Shown: positions 44,427 to 56,400 of the stretch, one piece after another
Numbering within the stretch: position 1 is the stretch's first letter
Layout: every line of letters starts with the position of its first letter
NCBI GenBank assembly: GCA_030052745.1
Contig: JANBVO010000002.1
Location: 1,612,001-1,676,000 of the forward strand
Origin: Pleurostoma richardsiae
Lineage: Eukaryota; Ascomycota; Sordariomycetes; Calosphaeriales; Pleurostomataceae
DNA: 64,000 bases
Direction: 5' to 3'
Translations under genes and position numbers: made by a program
Notes under the pieces: model-generated
Seen by the model: only the letters and a program-made list of their open reading frames with translations
Databases searched by the model: none
Told to the model about the DNA's origin: nothing

Positions 44427-44919
44427 AGAGGCTACTGCTGCAGCACATGTTGCCTGGCGAAGAGGCGTCTGCTGCGAGGACTAGGTCGCAAAAGGCAGCG
44501 TGAGGATCTGAGAGAGCGCAAGAAGCGGTGTTTGTTTCGGTGGTTTTCCCAACCGTGTTGGATGAGATCTCTCGTTAAGCATGAGGCCGGTTAGACCGAT
44601 GATCATACAGGCGTCGGTGGGCATCCGCTTTCTTTGGTATTTTGATATCCACATGCGTTGATTTATCTGCTTTTGTCCAGGTCCTTCTGGGCTTGACTTG
44701 GTGATGGGCTTTCTTCATACCTGGTGCCACGACGGACTACAGACTCGGCGTTTGGGGGGCCTCATTATCTTGACTGTCATGTCTGATTCGACGGCCTACA
44801 TTTCCGATGATTCACAATGATACAGACCTAGGAGGCTCCTGCATTGTCCTCCTGATCCGATGGTTACCATGACTCCTCGCTCCAACCTGCAAGTTTTGCA
44901 TGCAAGACATATCCAATTA
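44427..44919. other. convergent spacer between GGPP synthase and peroxin
   Basis: About 490 bp lie between two stop codons facing each other. T-rich pieces (ggtattttgatatcc near 44635) could serve in 3' end formation. No coding or RNA feature is seen. Confidence 0.5.
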
Positions 44920-46479
44920 TCACTGCGCCGCCGTGCTCATCTTCCTCCTCACGAGCCTCACCCACCGCCGCCGCCTCCACTCGCCCCTCCTGCCCACGCC
45001 CTCCTCGCCCTCCTCCCAACTGACGCTCGGCGGCGGCGCCCCCGTGCCCCGCGCCGCGCCGGCGACGGGGTCCACGACGCCCGCGTGCTCCTCGTTCTCG
45101 TTGTAGATGTCGTAGACCCACCTCTCCCCCTCGGTCTCGACCTCGACGCCGGTGATGATGCGCTCCTCCACCCACTCGCGGCTCCACAGGTCGAGCGCCC
45201 ACTTCTTCTCGCTCCACTCCCAGCCCTCGGGCGCCAGGACGTCCTCGAAGAAGCGCGTCCCCGCCGGCCGCTCGCCGGCGATGCGCGCCTGCGACAGCGG
45301 GTCGTACGGCGACGGGCTGAACAGCCACGGCTCCCACTCGCCCGCCGGCGACAGCCGCTGCAGCTCGAAGATCTCGACCTCGCGGGTCTCGGGGGCCTGG
45401 TCGAGGATGACGTCGCGCGACACCCACCCGCGCGCGAGCTCCCTGGTGCGGGCCTCCTGGGGCGCCACGTGGGCGCGGTGGGTCTGCCGCAGGAGGCGGC
45501 TGACGGCCGGGTGGCCGGAGAGCACGGCGGCCCAGCCGGCGGCGAGGAAGACGAGGCGCCAGGGCAGCAGGTGCGCGGCAATGGACATGACGGCGCAGGC
45601 GGCGGAGAGCACGACGACGAGGGCGGAGCTGAGGGCCTCGTCTGAGAAGTTGGTGCGGGGCACGAGGGTGGAGACGATCTGGTCGTGGGCGCGGCTGAAG
45701 TCGTCCATGCCGTTCTGCAGGTCGCGCATGTTGCGGAAGAAGTCGCGGCTCAGCTCCTTGACGGGCTTGACAGTGCGGGCGGGGGCACGCGGCGGGCCGT
45801 GCGGCGAGTAGGCCAGCTCGGCGGCGTCGCCGGGGTGGCGGGCGATGAAGGAGGGGATGAGCACGCCGAGAAGCAGGAGGGCCGGGGGGAGGACGGAGAG
45901 GAGGTAGGGATCGAGGCAGACGAAGGTGTAGACGGCGAGCAGGGAGAGGGTGTGGGAGGTGCGCCGCCAGGACAGGAGGCGTATCATGCGGGCCTGAAAC
46001 TTGAAGACCACGCCGATACGGGCGTTGAACCGCCGGAAGTTGTTGGACATGGTGGTGATGTTGAAGCCGGGCCGCTCGGCGAAGGGTGCGTCGTCGGGGA
46101 TGTCGGTGTCTTGGACCTGGTTGGGAGGGACATCGTCGAGTGGGATGACCTGGGCGAGAAGTCTGAAGGGTCAGTTAGCATATCGGTCCGCCGCTCGTAG
46201 CAGATGTGTGCCGAGAAGCTGCAGCAACCACTGCTGTCTCCTCTCTCTGTGTGCTCACCTTTCTAACAGACGATCCTGCATGCTGGCCCTCTCTCGCAAG
46301 ACATTGAAGCCTTTCCACTTCCTCGGCGTCGGCTTACTGCTATCGCCGGGTTCGGACTGAGGTTCGGACTGAGGCTCGGATTGTGTCTGGGGCTCTGGCT
46401 TCTCATCCTCGCGATCTTCCTGGCTCGGCAGCGGGGAAGAGTCCGCCGTGTTGAGCATATCGACCGTGAAGTCGTCCAT
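44920..46479 (-). CDS. peroxisomal membrane protein of the Pex24/Pex28-32 (DysF) family
   Basis: There are two minus-strand exons, 46479-46259 and 46162-44920. The intron begins GTGAGC and ends TTCAG; phase 2 closes as LLERLLAQVIPLDDVPPNQV, giving 487 residues. The N-terminus is acidic, with a short Ser-Glu-Pro-Gln repeat. Hydrophobic segments follow (YTFVCLDPYLLSVLPPALLL and VVVLSAACAVMSIAAHLLPW), as in the Pex24p family. The C-terminal DysF part has the spaced tryptophans GEWEPWLFSPSPYDPLSQAR and GWEWSEKKWALDLWSREWVE. Members sit in the ER and peroxisome membranes, control peroxisome number and size, and link the two organelles. Orthology to Pex28, 29, 30, 31 or 32 cannot be settled, so no symbol is given. 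The start codon is the first ATG, in good context (caccATGG). Confidence 0.88.
46346..46384 (-). repeat. in-frame 12-bp tandem repeat (Ser-Glu-Pro-Gln)
   Basis: The plus strand carries ggttcggactga twice and a third variant copy. On the coding minus strand it gives repeated Ser-Glu-Pro-Gln in the acidic N-terminus of the peroxin. Copy number may vary between strains. Confidence 0.75.
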
Positions 46480-49025
46480 GGTGGCGGCTGCGTGTCCTCG
46501 ACCTTGGTACGTGCGAAGCTAATCCCTTCGGCTGGCCAGGGGCTTCAGGCCGTCTAACCAGGGAGTTGAAAACTCATCCAACCGGTTCAGAACAGGTTGG
46601 TGAGGGTGTCATGCGCCAAACAGAATGCTGACTCTGCGGTGAGAGATGGCTGTGTTGGCATGTCGCTGCCAGCTGGACAGACATGTCGAGGATGAGTTGC
46701 GTCACATGCGAAGCTACGACGAATAAGCCATTACCGGTCGGTACTTGGGGGCTGCTAGTAGTGTAGCGCGCCATGTGGGCAGAGCACCTGTGGCGGGGCA
46801 CAACACCCCGCGGGCCGTGACAGGTGAAGGGGAGGGCGGAATTGCATGCGCAGAAGACCGAGACCCTTATGGATCCACAAGAGTGTTGCTGCAGCCGTGG
46901 TAATTCTTGGTGTTTTGATCCCACGAGCATATAAACTTGTAGACTCTGAAAGTGTCACGCTGAAGGCTCAAGGAGGGAGACAGGGCCTCATCAAGCAGCT
47001 ATAACTAGCTGATAGCTTGAGGCACCCCATCGCGCTCTCTGCTACTGTAGCCCTTTAATTCCAGCTGTCTAAAATACAGCAGTGATAACGTTATTGTGGG
47101 ATACACTTTTCTGTTGCACGTCACAAACGGTTATGATGGTCGAGGAAATTGCAAATCTCCTCGTGCTGCGCAGTTAGTACTGCAAGTGAAAGGGGACAGC
47201 TAGCTGGGAAGCCCACCACCCATCTAAATCTTGCTTCTACGGTTCTATCGTGGAGTAGTCAGTCCTCTTTTTTCTTAGAGAGTAATCATTTTGTTGCAGA
47301 ACTCCCTGTTCACTTGGATCTTGGATGCTGTACGAAGTACTTCTGTCAGGATGTCGTCGTGCCATTCCTGGGCTACAAGCGGCTACAGGCGAACAAACCG
47401 GAGCGGACTCGAAGTCCAATCCCGGAATCTCAGAGACATCCTTAGGGACATGAGAATCATCGCGGCACAGATAGCTCCACCCGTCCTCCCCGTCTTTCTC
47501 TTGGTAGGCCCGATGGGCGGTTGCCGGGAAGCCTGCAAGTTGTGAGGTTTCAATACCTTGTCTGTTAAGGAAACAAACAACATTCAGAAGCCTTTGTGAG
47601 TGGCTCATGTCGACCTCCTGGGGTCAGGGGTGGGAAAGGACGCGGACTGTTGATCCACCCTACGGAACCAGATTTGCCGGGAGACTGCAAAACCACAGAA
47701 TAATCACAGTGAGCGCGTGAATTAGAGACAGCGCGAGATGGAATGAACTGGACTGCCCTCCGAGGCACGCTTATTCAAGAGACCAACTCCGTAACTTAAT
47801 ACAAGTAACACCTATTAATCAGGACCATCAGGAAGACCGCAGACAACCGTCTGCTTCTATGTGGACTAGCAAGGTCTTAGTCGCGAATCGCAGCAAAGAA
47901 AAGGAGTAGCTTGCCCCTGGCCGCCGTGTTTCCCGCAGTAGCTGCCGTTAGTGAGATCCCCTTGAAGACATTGGATGCCCAAGGTGCCTTAGCACGTTGC
48001 GAACAGCATTACATTTCTTCTTAACAGACCGTTCTCACCCGAGAAAGAGGATCCGGTAGTGCTGGCATGCCTCCTGCTAGTAGTTGTTCTTTCATGCCTA
48101 TCACATCTTCTATGCTTAGGAGAAGAAGTCTAGACTTTGGAGTTGAGGATGACTCGACGGTCAAGTACCAACCTCCAGGTAGATAAGCTTCACTTGGTCC
48201 CTGAATTCGGGAGACGGCAGGCGTTTCTTAGCCGTTATTCTGCGCATCCTGGGACGCCTCTTGGCCTCGAATGACTGGTAAGAGGTGTGTTGGTGCACGA
48301 CTCCGTGACTGGAGTGAATGCACCTCAGCACCTCCTCGAGGACGGGGATATTTATGAGTTGCCCAGAGCAATGAAGGAGGAAATTTGACAGACGCGGGAA
48401 GGGCTACAGCTCGGACGTGCCTCCTCTGTTAGTGGATACCGAATATTCTCCTTGAAGGCCGCATTTTGCTGGGGTTCTCTATGGGTAGACGCTGTACAGC
48501 GCTAACGCCATCTGGCCGTGGATGTTGTATCTTTCAGATTTCCAGATGAGGTGGGTCTCCCAGTCGCGTACCTGCTGCCACCACTGCCAGCGCCCCCCTG
48601 GCCCGGGCCACCCACCTGCCATCTGCCATCTGCCACTCGCATCCCTCCCCTAACAAGCACCCCCGAGAACAAAAACATCGACGATTGAGTGAGTGACCGT
48701 CGAGCACGCACACGCACCTCCCAAAGGCCTCTCGCCCGAGGGCCTTGTATCCTTTCCATTTTCTGCACCACTCTCTACCTCGGAAGCGTCACCGTGGCGC
48801 ACTCGGTACCTCGACAGCGCAGCGGAATGAGGTAGCCGTCTGCACCGCTCAGATCCATGATTGGATTGGACTGAGAGCCTGCCTGCTGCTCTTGCGACTC
48901 GGCACCCCCAGCATTGTTCCCTCAAGCCAGCCTGAGTCTGACCCTCACGTCAATTGACCGCCTCAACTCCCGTCTCTCGATGCCTGCCCTCTGAGCCCGG
49001 CAGTCTCGACAGCTCACTCGCCTCT
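46480..49025. promoter_or_regulatory. divergent region between peroxin and Pom1 kinase
   Basis: This 2.5 kb holds the promoters of both genes. The last 450 bp before the kinase are C/T-rich, in keeping with a leader. Frames up to about 125 codons in the middle (47100-47800) show no family features. No repeat or RNA gene was recognised. Confidence 0.4.
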
Positions 49026-52000
49026 ATGATTCGGGAACATAAGGTCCCTGCTGGTCCTCGACCAGCTAACCAGTCCCCGACCAGGTTCGTCCATCTGCAC
49101 CATGCTATCCTTAACACACCGTCTCTCCTCGCCTTTCCCCTCGCACTCGGTGCTACCTCCTTACCCTGGCGCTCCTGCCATCCTTGCCGTCTGACCGTAC
49201 TGACGATGCATGTCGCAGGAGGAGAGCAAGCGCGAGTCCGACAAAATCCATCTTTCCCAAAGGTTCTGCGGTCAACGGTCCCATGCTGAGCGCCTCGTCC
49301 TCGAATAACCACTCTTTGTTTTCCTTCGGCCGGAATGGCGCTGCAGATGACGGGGCGGACACGAGTGCATCTTTTGACTTCCTACCCTCAGTCAGCTTCG
49401 ATGATCTGCAGAGCAGCTTGGAGTCAGCGTCGACCGAGTTCAAGTTAACACAGTTCCCCTCCCCGACCGGGCACGGCAGCATCCTGGAATCGGAAGGGAT
49501 GGTTGAAAAGAAGAACATGGCCGAGCAGTCCAATGTGACGCGCACGGGCGGGACTACCCGAGTGGCTATCCAGCCAGGCCCTGCCCGTTCCAGAACTGGT
49601 TCGATTCTTCGCAGGCCCAGCGTGTCTAATAGGCAGAGCAGTATCTCCTCGACGGCATCGGCGACCTCTGGCCCCCCTGCCGATGCTCCCTCCGCCCCAG
49701 CCGCCATGCGTCCTCGACGCCAGAGCCAGTATCCTCCCGTCTCCAATAGCAACATAGGGAAGCCGCCTAGGAAATCGGTCGGGCCTGGTATCTTTGAGCC
49801 GGACTATGGCACACGGGCATCACAGAGGCGACGGCCGAGCCTGGCTGCCGGTTCTGACAGGACTGGGTATGACTCGGCGCGCTCGTCTGTGGATGGCAGC
49901 GGCCGTTTTGGTGATACATCTCGGAATCTCACTGTTTCTCGAGCTTCCAAGACGAAGTCTATACAGCCCCCGCCCAGGGTTATGCAGCCAAGTTCTTCTA
50001 CTGGCGGCAACAGCCTTGCTCCAGAACAGAACAGCGTGTCCACCACCTTCCCTCGGTCTCCGAGGGCCAGCAAGGGCGGGGCCAGTACCCCGTCGTCTGG
50101 AAAGCGGATGTCCATCATGCCAGGGGTGCACAATGCGTCTCATGCTACCGGGCTGGGAGCCAGAACCATCAGCCCTACGGACACACGCAGAATGAAGCGG
50201 ATGTCGACAATGCCACACTCACAGAGCACCTCCCAGGTCATGAACCCACCGCCTCCTCCTCCCCCTGCCGCTGACGTGCGTTCCTCATCACGCTCGCCGT
50301 CAATGTTGCCCCGAAAAACCTCCACCCCATCGTCATCTCGGACAACGCCGGACCCAAACAGGAAATCATATAGTTCTGGGCTGTCAATCGGCTCCACCAC
50401 CTCTTATAACACTGTACGGACGTCTACGGGGTCTATTCAGCCGAGACTCCCGCAGGGCGGAAGCTCGCGTCTACCAGCACCCAAGGCCCTGAACCTCCAA
50501 AATACCTCGACCTTGGACGATGATGAAGACGTTCCTCCTGTTCCCGCAATTCCCAAGGTGTACGAGTCTCCGAAGGATTCTCCCGCCGAGCTGTCGTTCC
50601 TGGAGAAGAGGAAATCGAATTTTGCGTTTGATACAAGCAGTATCCATAGCAATTCGACCGGAAGCCTATCAAATTTGCCCGTGCAGGAGCCGGTCAAAGC
50701 GCAACGGAAACCTAGCACGCGGAAGACAGCTGGACAGAACGCCACACTTCAGTTGGACAAGAAGGGATCGGTGATGCAACAGAGGAAGAACCTCAAGGCA
50801 CTTGACCTGCCTCCCATTACCCTCGCTCCCATCAGCACACCAACAGTCGCCAAGATAGCTGCACTCCAGGAACAAGCCTCATCCGATCGCAGTGTCAGCC
50901 CAACCCCAACTAGACATGTCTCCAAGACACCAACTACGCCCCTTACAGCTTCGAAGAGCACCTTCTTCTCGAGACATAGAGCCAACGAGAAGCCCGAGAT
51001 GCACCACATGCGGAGTACCAGTTCTATTCATCAGAGTCGCCCGGACAGCCCCCTTGTCCCTGAAGCAAGCAGCTCCTCTGAGTCTGTCCCATCAGTGTCG
51101 ACCAAGGTACCGGCTTCTAAGCGACCGAATATCTCGCCCTTCCTGTCCTCGTCTGTGCCCAAGAGTCAGCTCATGGAGCCTGCGTATCTTAAAAGATCCA
51201 AAACCAGCGGCGAATTCCCTGCTTCCTCGGACAATACGACCGAATCTATTGTGCACCAGAAGCCTTCAGGTCCTCGGGCTCCTAGAGCGCAGAAATCCGC
51301 TCCTAAGTCGCCCATTCCTCTTTCAAGTCCGGAGGAACCGCCAACTCCATCTTCGATGAGTTCTTTGAGGAGGAAGCTGAGCCTCTCGTGGAAGCGCAGC
51401 AATTCAAAGTCCAGTTTGGGCCAGGTCCCTGCGGCATCGGACAAGTCTTCAGATCATGGTCACCACGCAAAGCAAGACAGCATGCCTCCTCCTCGCATAC
51501 CCATTTCCTCAACTGTCAATACCATGACATCCATCAAGCCTCCCAGTCCTTCCTCGAGTTCTGTCAAGTCCAATGGGATGTATTTGGAGTCCAGGCGAAG
51601 GAAGAGTTCGGCTTCTAGCCTCAACGCCATCATGGCCCAAGAGAGAAACAGGAATGATGGGCCGCATTCGATAGAGCGCTCTGCCAAGGTCGACAGCACT
51701 TCATCTACCGACCGGTCAACCAACGCTCATAACTCATCGGTCATGCAGAAGTTCCTGAAATCGAAAGCGTCAACCAATGCAATCCGTCCTATGGATGTGT
51801 GGACGTCTGACTTGGACAAGGATGATTTGATCGCCGAAGAGGAAATGAGGAAGTTAGGATCTCGCAGAAAGGAGACAGAACTCGCAGCTAAGACGCTGGA
51901 TGCTCTCCGTAAACGGGCTACTCCGAAGGAACGTGTCAGCCCCCAAGATGCGATCAGGATAGCCATGCTGAACATCTACGAACGAGGTGAAATCGTTGAC

Positions 52001-53463
52001 TACAGCGATATCTACTTCTGTGGCACCCAAAACGCGGCCAAGGTTGTTGGAGACCTCAACTCCGATGCACCGAATTTCGGCTACGATGACGAGCGGGGAG
52101 ACTACACCATAATCCCTGGGGACCATCTGGCGTACAGATACGAGATAATTGACGTCCTCGGGAAGGGAAGCTTTGGGCAGGTGGTCAGATGCATTGATCA
52201 CAAAACGGGTGTGCTTGTCGCGGTCAAGATAATCCGCAACAAGAAACGGTTCCATCAACAGGCTCTTGTTGAGGTCAATATCCTCCAAAAGCTTCGCGAA
52301 TGGGTATGTCATCAGGAGCACGTTGTGTGACAGTAGCAGCCGGGCTAACACGTCTAACTATCTAGGACCCGAAGAATAAGCACAGCATGGTCAGCTTCAC
52401 CCACAGCTTCTATTTCCGTGGACATCTCTGCATCTCGACTGAGCTGCTGGATATGAACCTCTACGAATTCATCAAATCAAACGCTTTCCGCGGGTTCTCC
52501 CTGAAGATGATCCGCCGCTTCACAAAGCAGATGCTCAGCTCCCTCAATCTGCTGAAGCAGCACAAGGTCATTCACTGTGATCTGAAACCGGAAAACATCC
52601 TGCTGCGTCATCCTTTACATACCGAGATCAAAGTCATCGACTTCGGGTCCAGCTGTTTCGAGACCGAGAAGGTATATACTTACATCCAGTCTCGATTCTA
52701 CCGGTCACCAGAAGTCATTCTCGGTATGACCTATGGTATGCCGATCGACATGTGGAGTCTCGGGTGTATCCTTGCTGAGCTCTACACTGGTGTGCCCATC
52801 TTCCCGGGCGAGAACGAGCAGGAACAGTTGGCCTGCATCATGGAGGTGTTCGGCCCGCCAGAGAAGCACCTGATTGAGAAAAGCACGAGGAAGAAACTGT
52901 TCTTTGACTCCATGGGTAAGCCTCGCCTCACCGTGTCCTCCAAAGGGCGGCGGCGTCGGCCATCTTCGAAGACTCTTCAGCAGGTCCTGAAGTGCGACGA
53001 CGACGCATTTCTCGACTTTATCGCACGTTGCTTGCGGTGGGATCCTGATAGACGCATGAAGCCTGACGAGGCAATTCGACACGAGTTCATCACGGGCCAG
53101 AAGACCTCCGTCCCCGTGCCTCGAGCGGCCTTGCGCGACTCGTCACCCATCAAACGCCACAATACCATCTCTACCCCAAGACCCTTACCGGAACCACCAG
53201 GGGCCGCCTTTAAGGGCGGAGCATCTCTCCGGCCACGTGATGCGACAGGCGTCACCGGAATCAGCCCTATCAAGCCAGGGGCTGGATCGAGAAGGGCATC
53301 GGGTTTTGCCGCTACGACCAGCGCGGCCACCGCGAAGCGGACCAGCACCGGCACTGGCGGGATCTCAGCTGGGACGAGCAACCTCCCTCGGGCGGCTGGT
53401 CGGAGTGTCAGCAAGGATCTAGCCGCGGCGGGTGCGACGGTCGCCATGAATCGGCGAGCATAG
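49026..53463 (+). CDS. pom1: DYRK-family protein kinase Pom1
   Basis: Three exons, 49026-49084, 49219-52303 and 52366-53463, give 1413 residues. The first 980 residues are Ser/Pro/Lys-rich and disordered. The DYRK homology box (SDIYFCGTQNAAKVVG) precedes the kinase domain: GKGSFG (1001-1006), Lys1023 in VAVK, HCDLKPEN with Asp1120, DFGSSC with Asp1140, and the DYRK activation loop YTYIQSRFYRSPEVI with the YxY at 1152-1154, whose second tyrosine autophosphorylates in the family. The tail after the kinase domain is Ser/Ala/Gly-rich. Pom1 forms cortical gradients that control division site and cell size in fission yeast; in filamentous fungi the role is polarity and septum placement. The short first exon is inferred from the CTGAC-GCAG acceptor at 49218 and the phase-compatible donor GTTCGT; reading then gives NQSPTRRRASASPTKSIFP. 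Without it the start would be near 49284. Confidence 0.92.
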
Positions 53464-56400
53464 GACGCACGGAATCTGATGCGGACGGACCGGGATGACA
53501 CGGACGACGGCGCAGAGCCAGCGCTGTCGCCCGCGACGTGATGGGCTGCTTCCAGGCCTCTTATTGGCTACTGGCTTGTCACTGGCTACTGTGTTGTCAA
53601 CCATTATAATATTATTCGGTCATGAAGGGACAGGAAGGGGACGAGGCGTTCTTCCGGTTGTGAGGTGCTGGCCGGGTCGCGACAGACGACACGACAGCTC
53701 CGACCTGACATGGCTTTTGATTGTTGCATGAAGGGGAAAAAAGGGGCAAAAGACAAAACACGACGTTACTCATACCATACATACCACTCTACACTGCAAG
53801 TCAAGCAACGGCGGAGCGATGATACCATTTTGCGAACGTCAGGGTCTTGTATTGTTTCACGATTCAATATTTTTCTCTTTCTTCTATCTTATACCGTCTT
53901 CTCCCTTCTGCTGCTGATTTGGTGTCTTGCTCCGTCATCATCACGTCCTTACTATACGACGTTCACGGCACGGATCGCTGTATGGTCTCGAGAACCCAAA
54001 CTGTGATGTTACACGGCGGCATAGCATGATACGCGTTTTGCTTTCCTCTTCTTTCTTGGAGTAGAGCTGGGAAAGGCTTTTGGAATATAAACGCGATGAT
54101 GAACCGGTCGAGAAGAGGAGTGTGTTTTTTTTGCGGGCGTATATTCTTTCTGGTCCCCTTCCTCTCCTTATAGGAGGAGACTTCGCATCATATTTTCCCG
54201 CGGCCTGCTCGATGGAATTTTTCGGTACCAATCGGCTTGCCGTGGCTTGGTGTGAGGGATACATACCGTTGTGAGCGAGGACGACAGAAAAACGACAATA
54301 GACCGAGCGGCTCAAAGAGACGGGAAGCGGACGGACGAGCGAGAGGAATAGCGAAGAGGAAACGTGTCGAAATGAGTCAGCGCAGCGATGGATTCTGGTT
54401 TGAGCCGGCGTTGTCAAGCGAGCCTCAAAGTAGAAACAAGTTTCAGTGTCTTGTGTTGTATCTAGTCATTGTCTACGGTGTCCAGTCTCAGCCCTACAGG
54501 GCTGGATCGGCCTGTTGTGTGATAGAGACAGGTAACCGAGAGTAAGCAAGAGACAGGATACAGACAACATCGCCACACCCCTGCCTGAGTGTCCTCACGG
54601 CTGGCGCTGAATTCTTCTTCGAGCCCTTCCTGCCTGTCCCACCGCGAGGCCGCCTGAGCCTCACCGAGGGGTGCCTGCCTGCCAATGTAAGTAGTGACGT
54701 GATGTCTCATATGCAAGGCACGCGGTGACTAAGACGTCTGGTTTCTCGGTGGGGGCCAGGCTGGGTCAGATATGTCGGTACTACATGGTCAGCAGGAAGG
54801 GCTCTAGCGAGACGGCGGGTGTGTGAGGAAATGGAGTAGTGACACAGGGTGAGAAGGTCAATATGCATGATGTATGTGCTAAAAGCACTGGCTTGGTGGC
54901 ACGATGGCCAAGGGGTTGACCTGAACCCACTGCCGTGCCCTCTCCGACGATGGTAGTGGCTCATCAGGGTTACATGGACATGCCTCGCTCGTCTCGTAAT
55001 TCCTGGCGGCGGCTCCTCCCGCCGAAGCTGGACGGCTCATAACGCCCCCATCACGGCCATAGCCTACTATGTCCCGTACCGCTGGTTCCCGGGTCGTCCC
55101 ATCCGCAGCGCCTCGTCCAGAACAGCTTATAGGGGGGAGGAGGGAGCAGAGCAAGGCTTGTGCGTGCCGCCCGGAAGAGGTGAGCAAAAATAGCCGGCCA
55201 GTAGATACTGCCAGACGGCTGTCTCGGCCCTCCCCCCCCGCAGATACGGCATGGTGTCCGCAGGGCTCGTCGGCCGATGGACGAGGGGATAGTAAAAATA
55301 ACTAGCCAGTAGTTGTCCGAGGACGTGTGCTCCGTGATGTCCGTGCCCCAAAGATAGGGGATATCATGCCCTCAGGGGTTGCCTGAGGTTGACTTAAATC
55401 TTGTCTCACCCTGGCCGAGCTGATGATCCTTGCCGTTGACGGCTCCTTCCTTGGTGCAAGCGCGGGAAAGGGGGGGTGCCCCCGCGGCGCCCAGTCACAT
55501 AGCAGATCTGGCTTCTGGCACGGCATTTGAACGGCTCTGTGGGGGTAATGGTGGCACCAGCATGGCTCATCTGCCTGATAGGGAGGATGTGCCACGCCCG
55601 TATCCTTGGAACACAAGGGGATTGGGCCAGTTTGGAGGATCTTAAAAGCCCTCGGTGGCCAATTTCCCGGCGCAGGGAGCTTTTAATCTTGGGAGCGGAC
55701 ACGGCATACCAAGACGGCAGCATCCTATTGGAGCGAGTGGACGTTGCAGCCCAGAGGACCTGGACAATAGCTTCCCGGGTCCGAACAGGTGTGTAGAAAG
55801 TGGTAGAAGAACTGAGATACTGAACATGGGGACTGTCCTGGAAGAGCGCATGGCTATACACCATCCTTCAACTGAGCCTCCGAGGTGAAAAGGGCGAATA
55901 TTTCGTCCTCGGAGGAGTTCCAGCCAGATCCCGGGGCTGGAAAGGAGGGATGAGAGACACTCGATCACGGCACTAGCCGAATCGGGCGACATCTTTCAGA
56001 GTCGGACGAACTTAGGAACTGCCATTCGGGCTATAGCAGGCTTCCAGTGTCTAAACAATGAACACCACAGACGGCCGAGCGTGGTTGACGAGATGACGAA
56101 TTGCGGCTGGTATAGCCGCAAGAAGCAGCAGCCACGGAAATGGTTCATCTAAGCGCCCTGAAACATCAGTCACCTCTGTGGAGAAAGCTGGACTAGGAGG
56201 AGTGAGCATGTAGTAGTTACTTGCTGTCTTAGCTCGACGCCGGATCAGTCGGGGGAGGGATTGTCCATGGGACGGGCATTATGGTGACAGCTTTCCGTCA
56301 GATGACGAGGCATGCATGTCTGGTCGACGAGTTTAGAAATCGGCGGATCAGAAAGCCGTTTCTGCCTAATGCAACAGGCCTGCAAAAGTCCGCCGGGCGT

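Noticed and set aside
35869-53463. A biosynthetic gene cluster around the GGPP synthase or dioxygenase
   Set aside because: The neighbours are septation, peroxisome, kinase and surface-protein genes. No cyclase, P450, transporter or cluster regulator is present.
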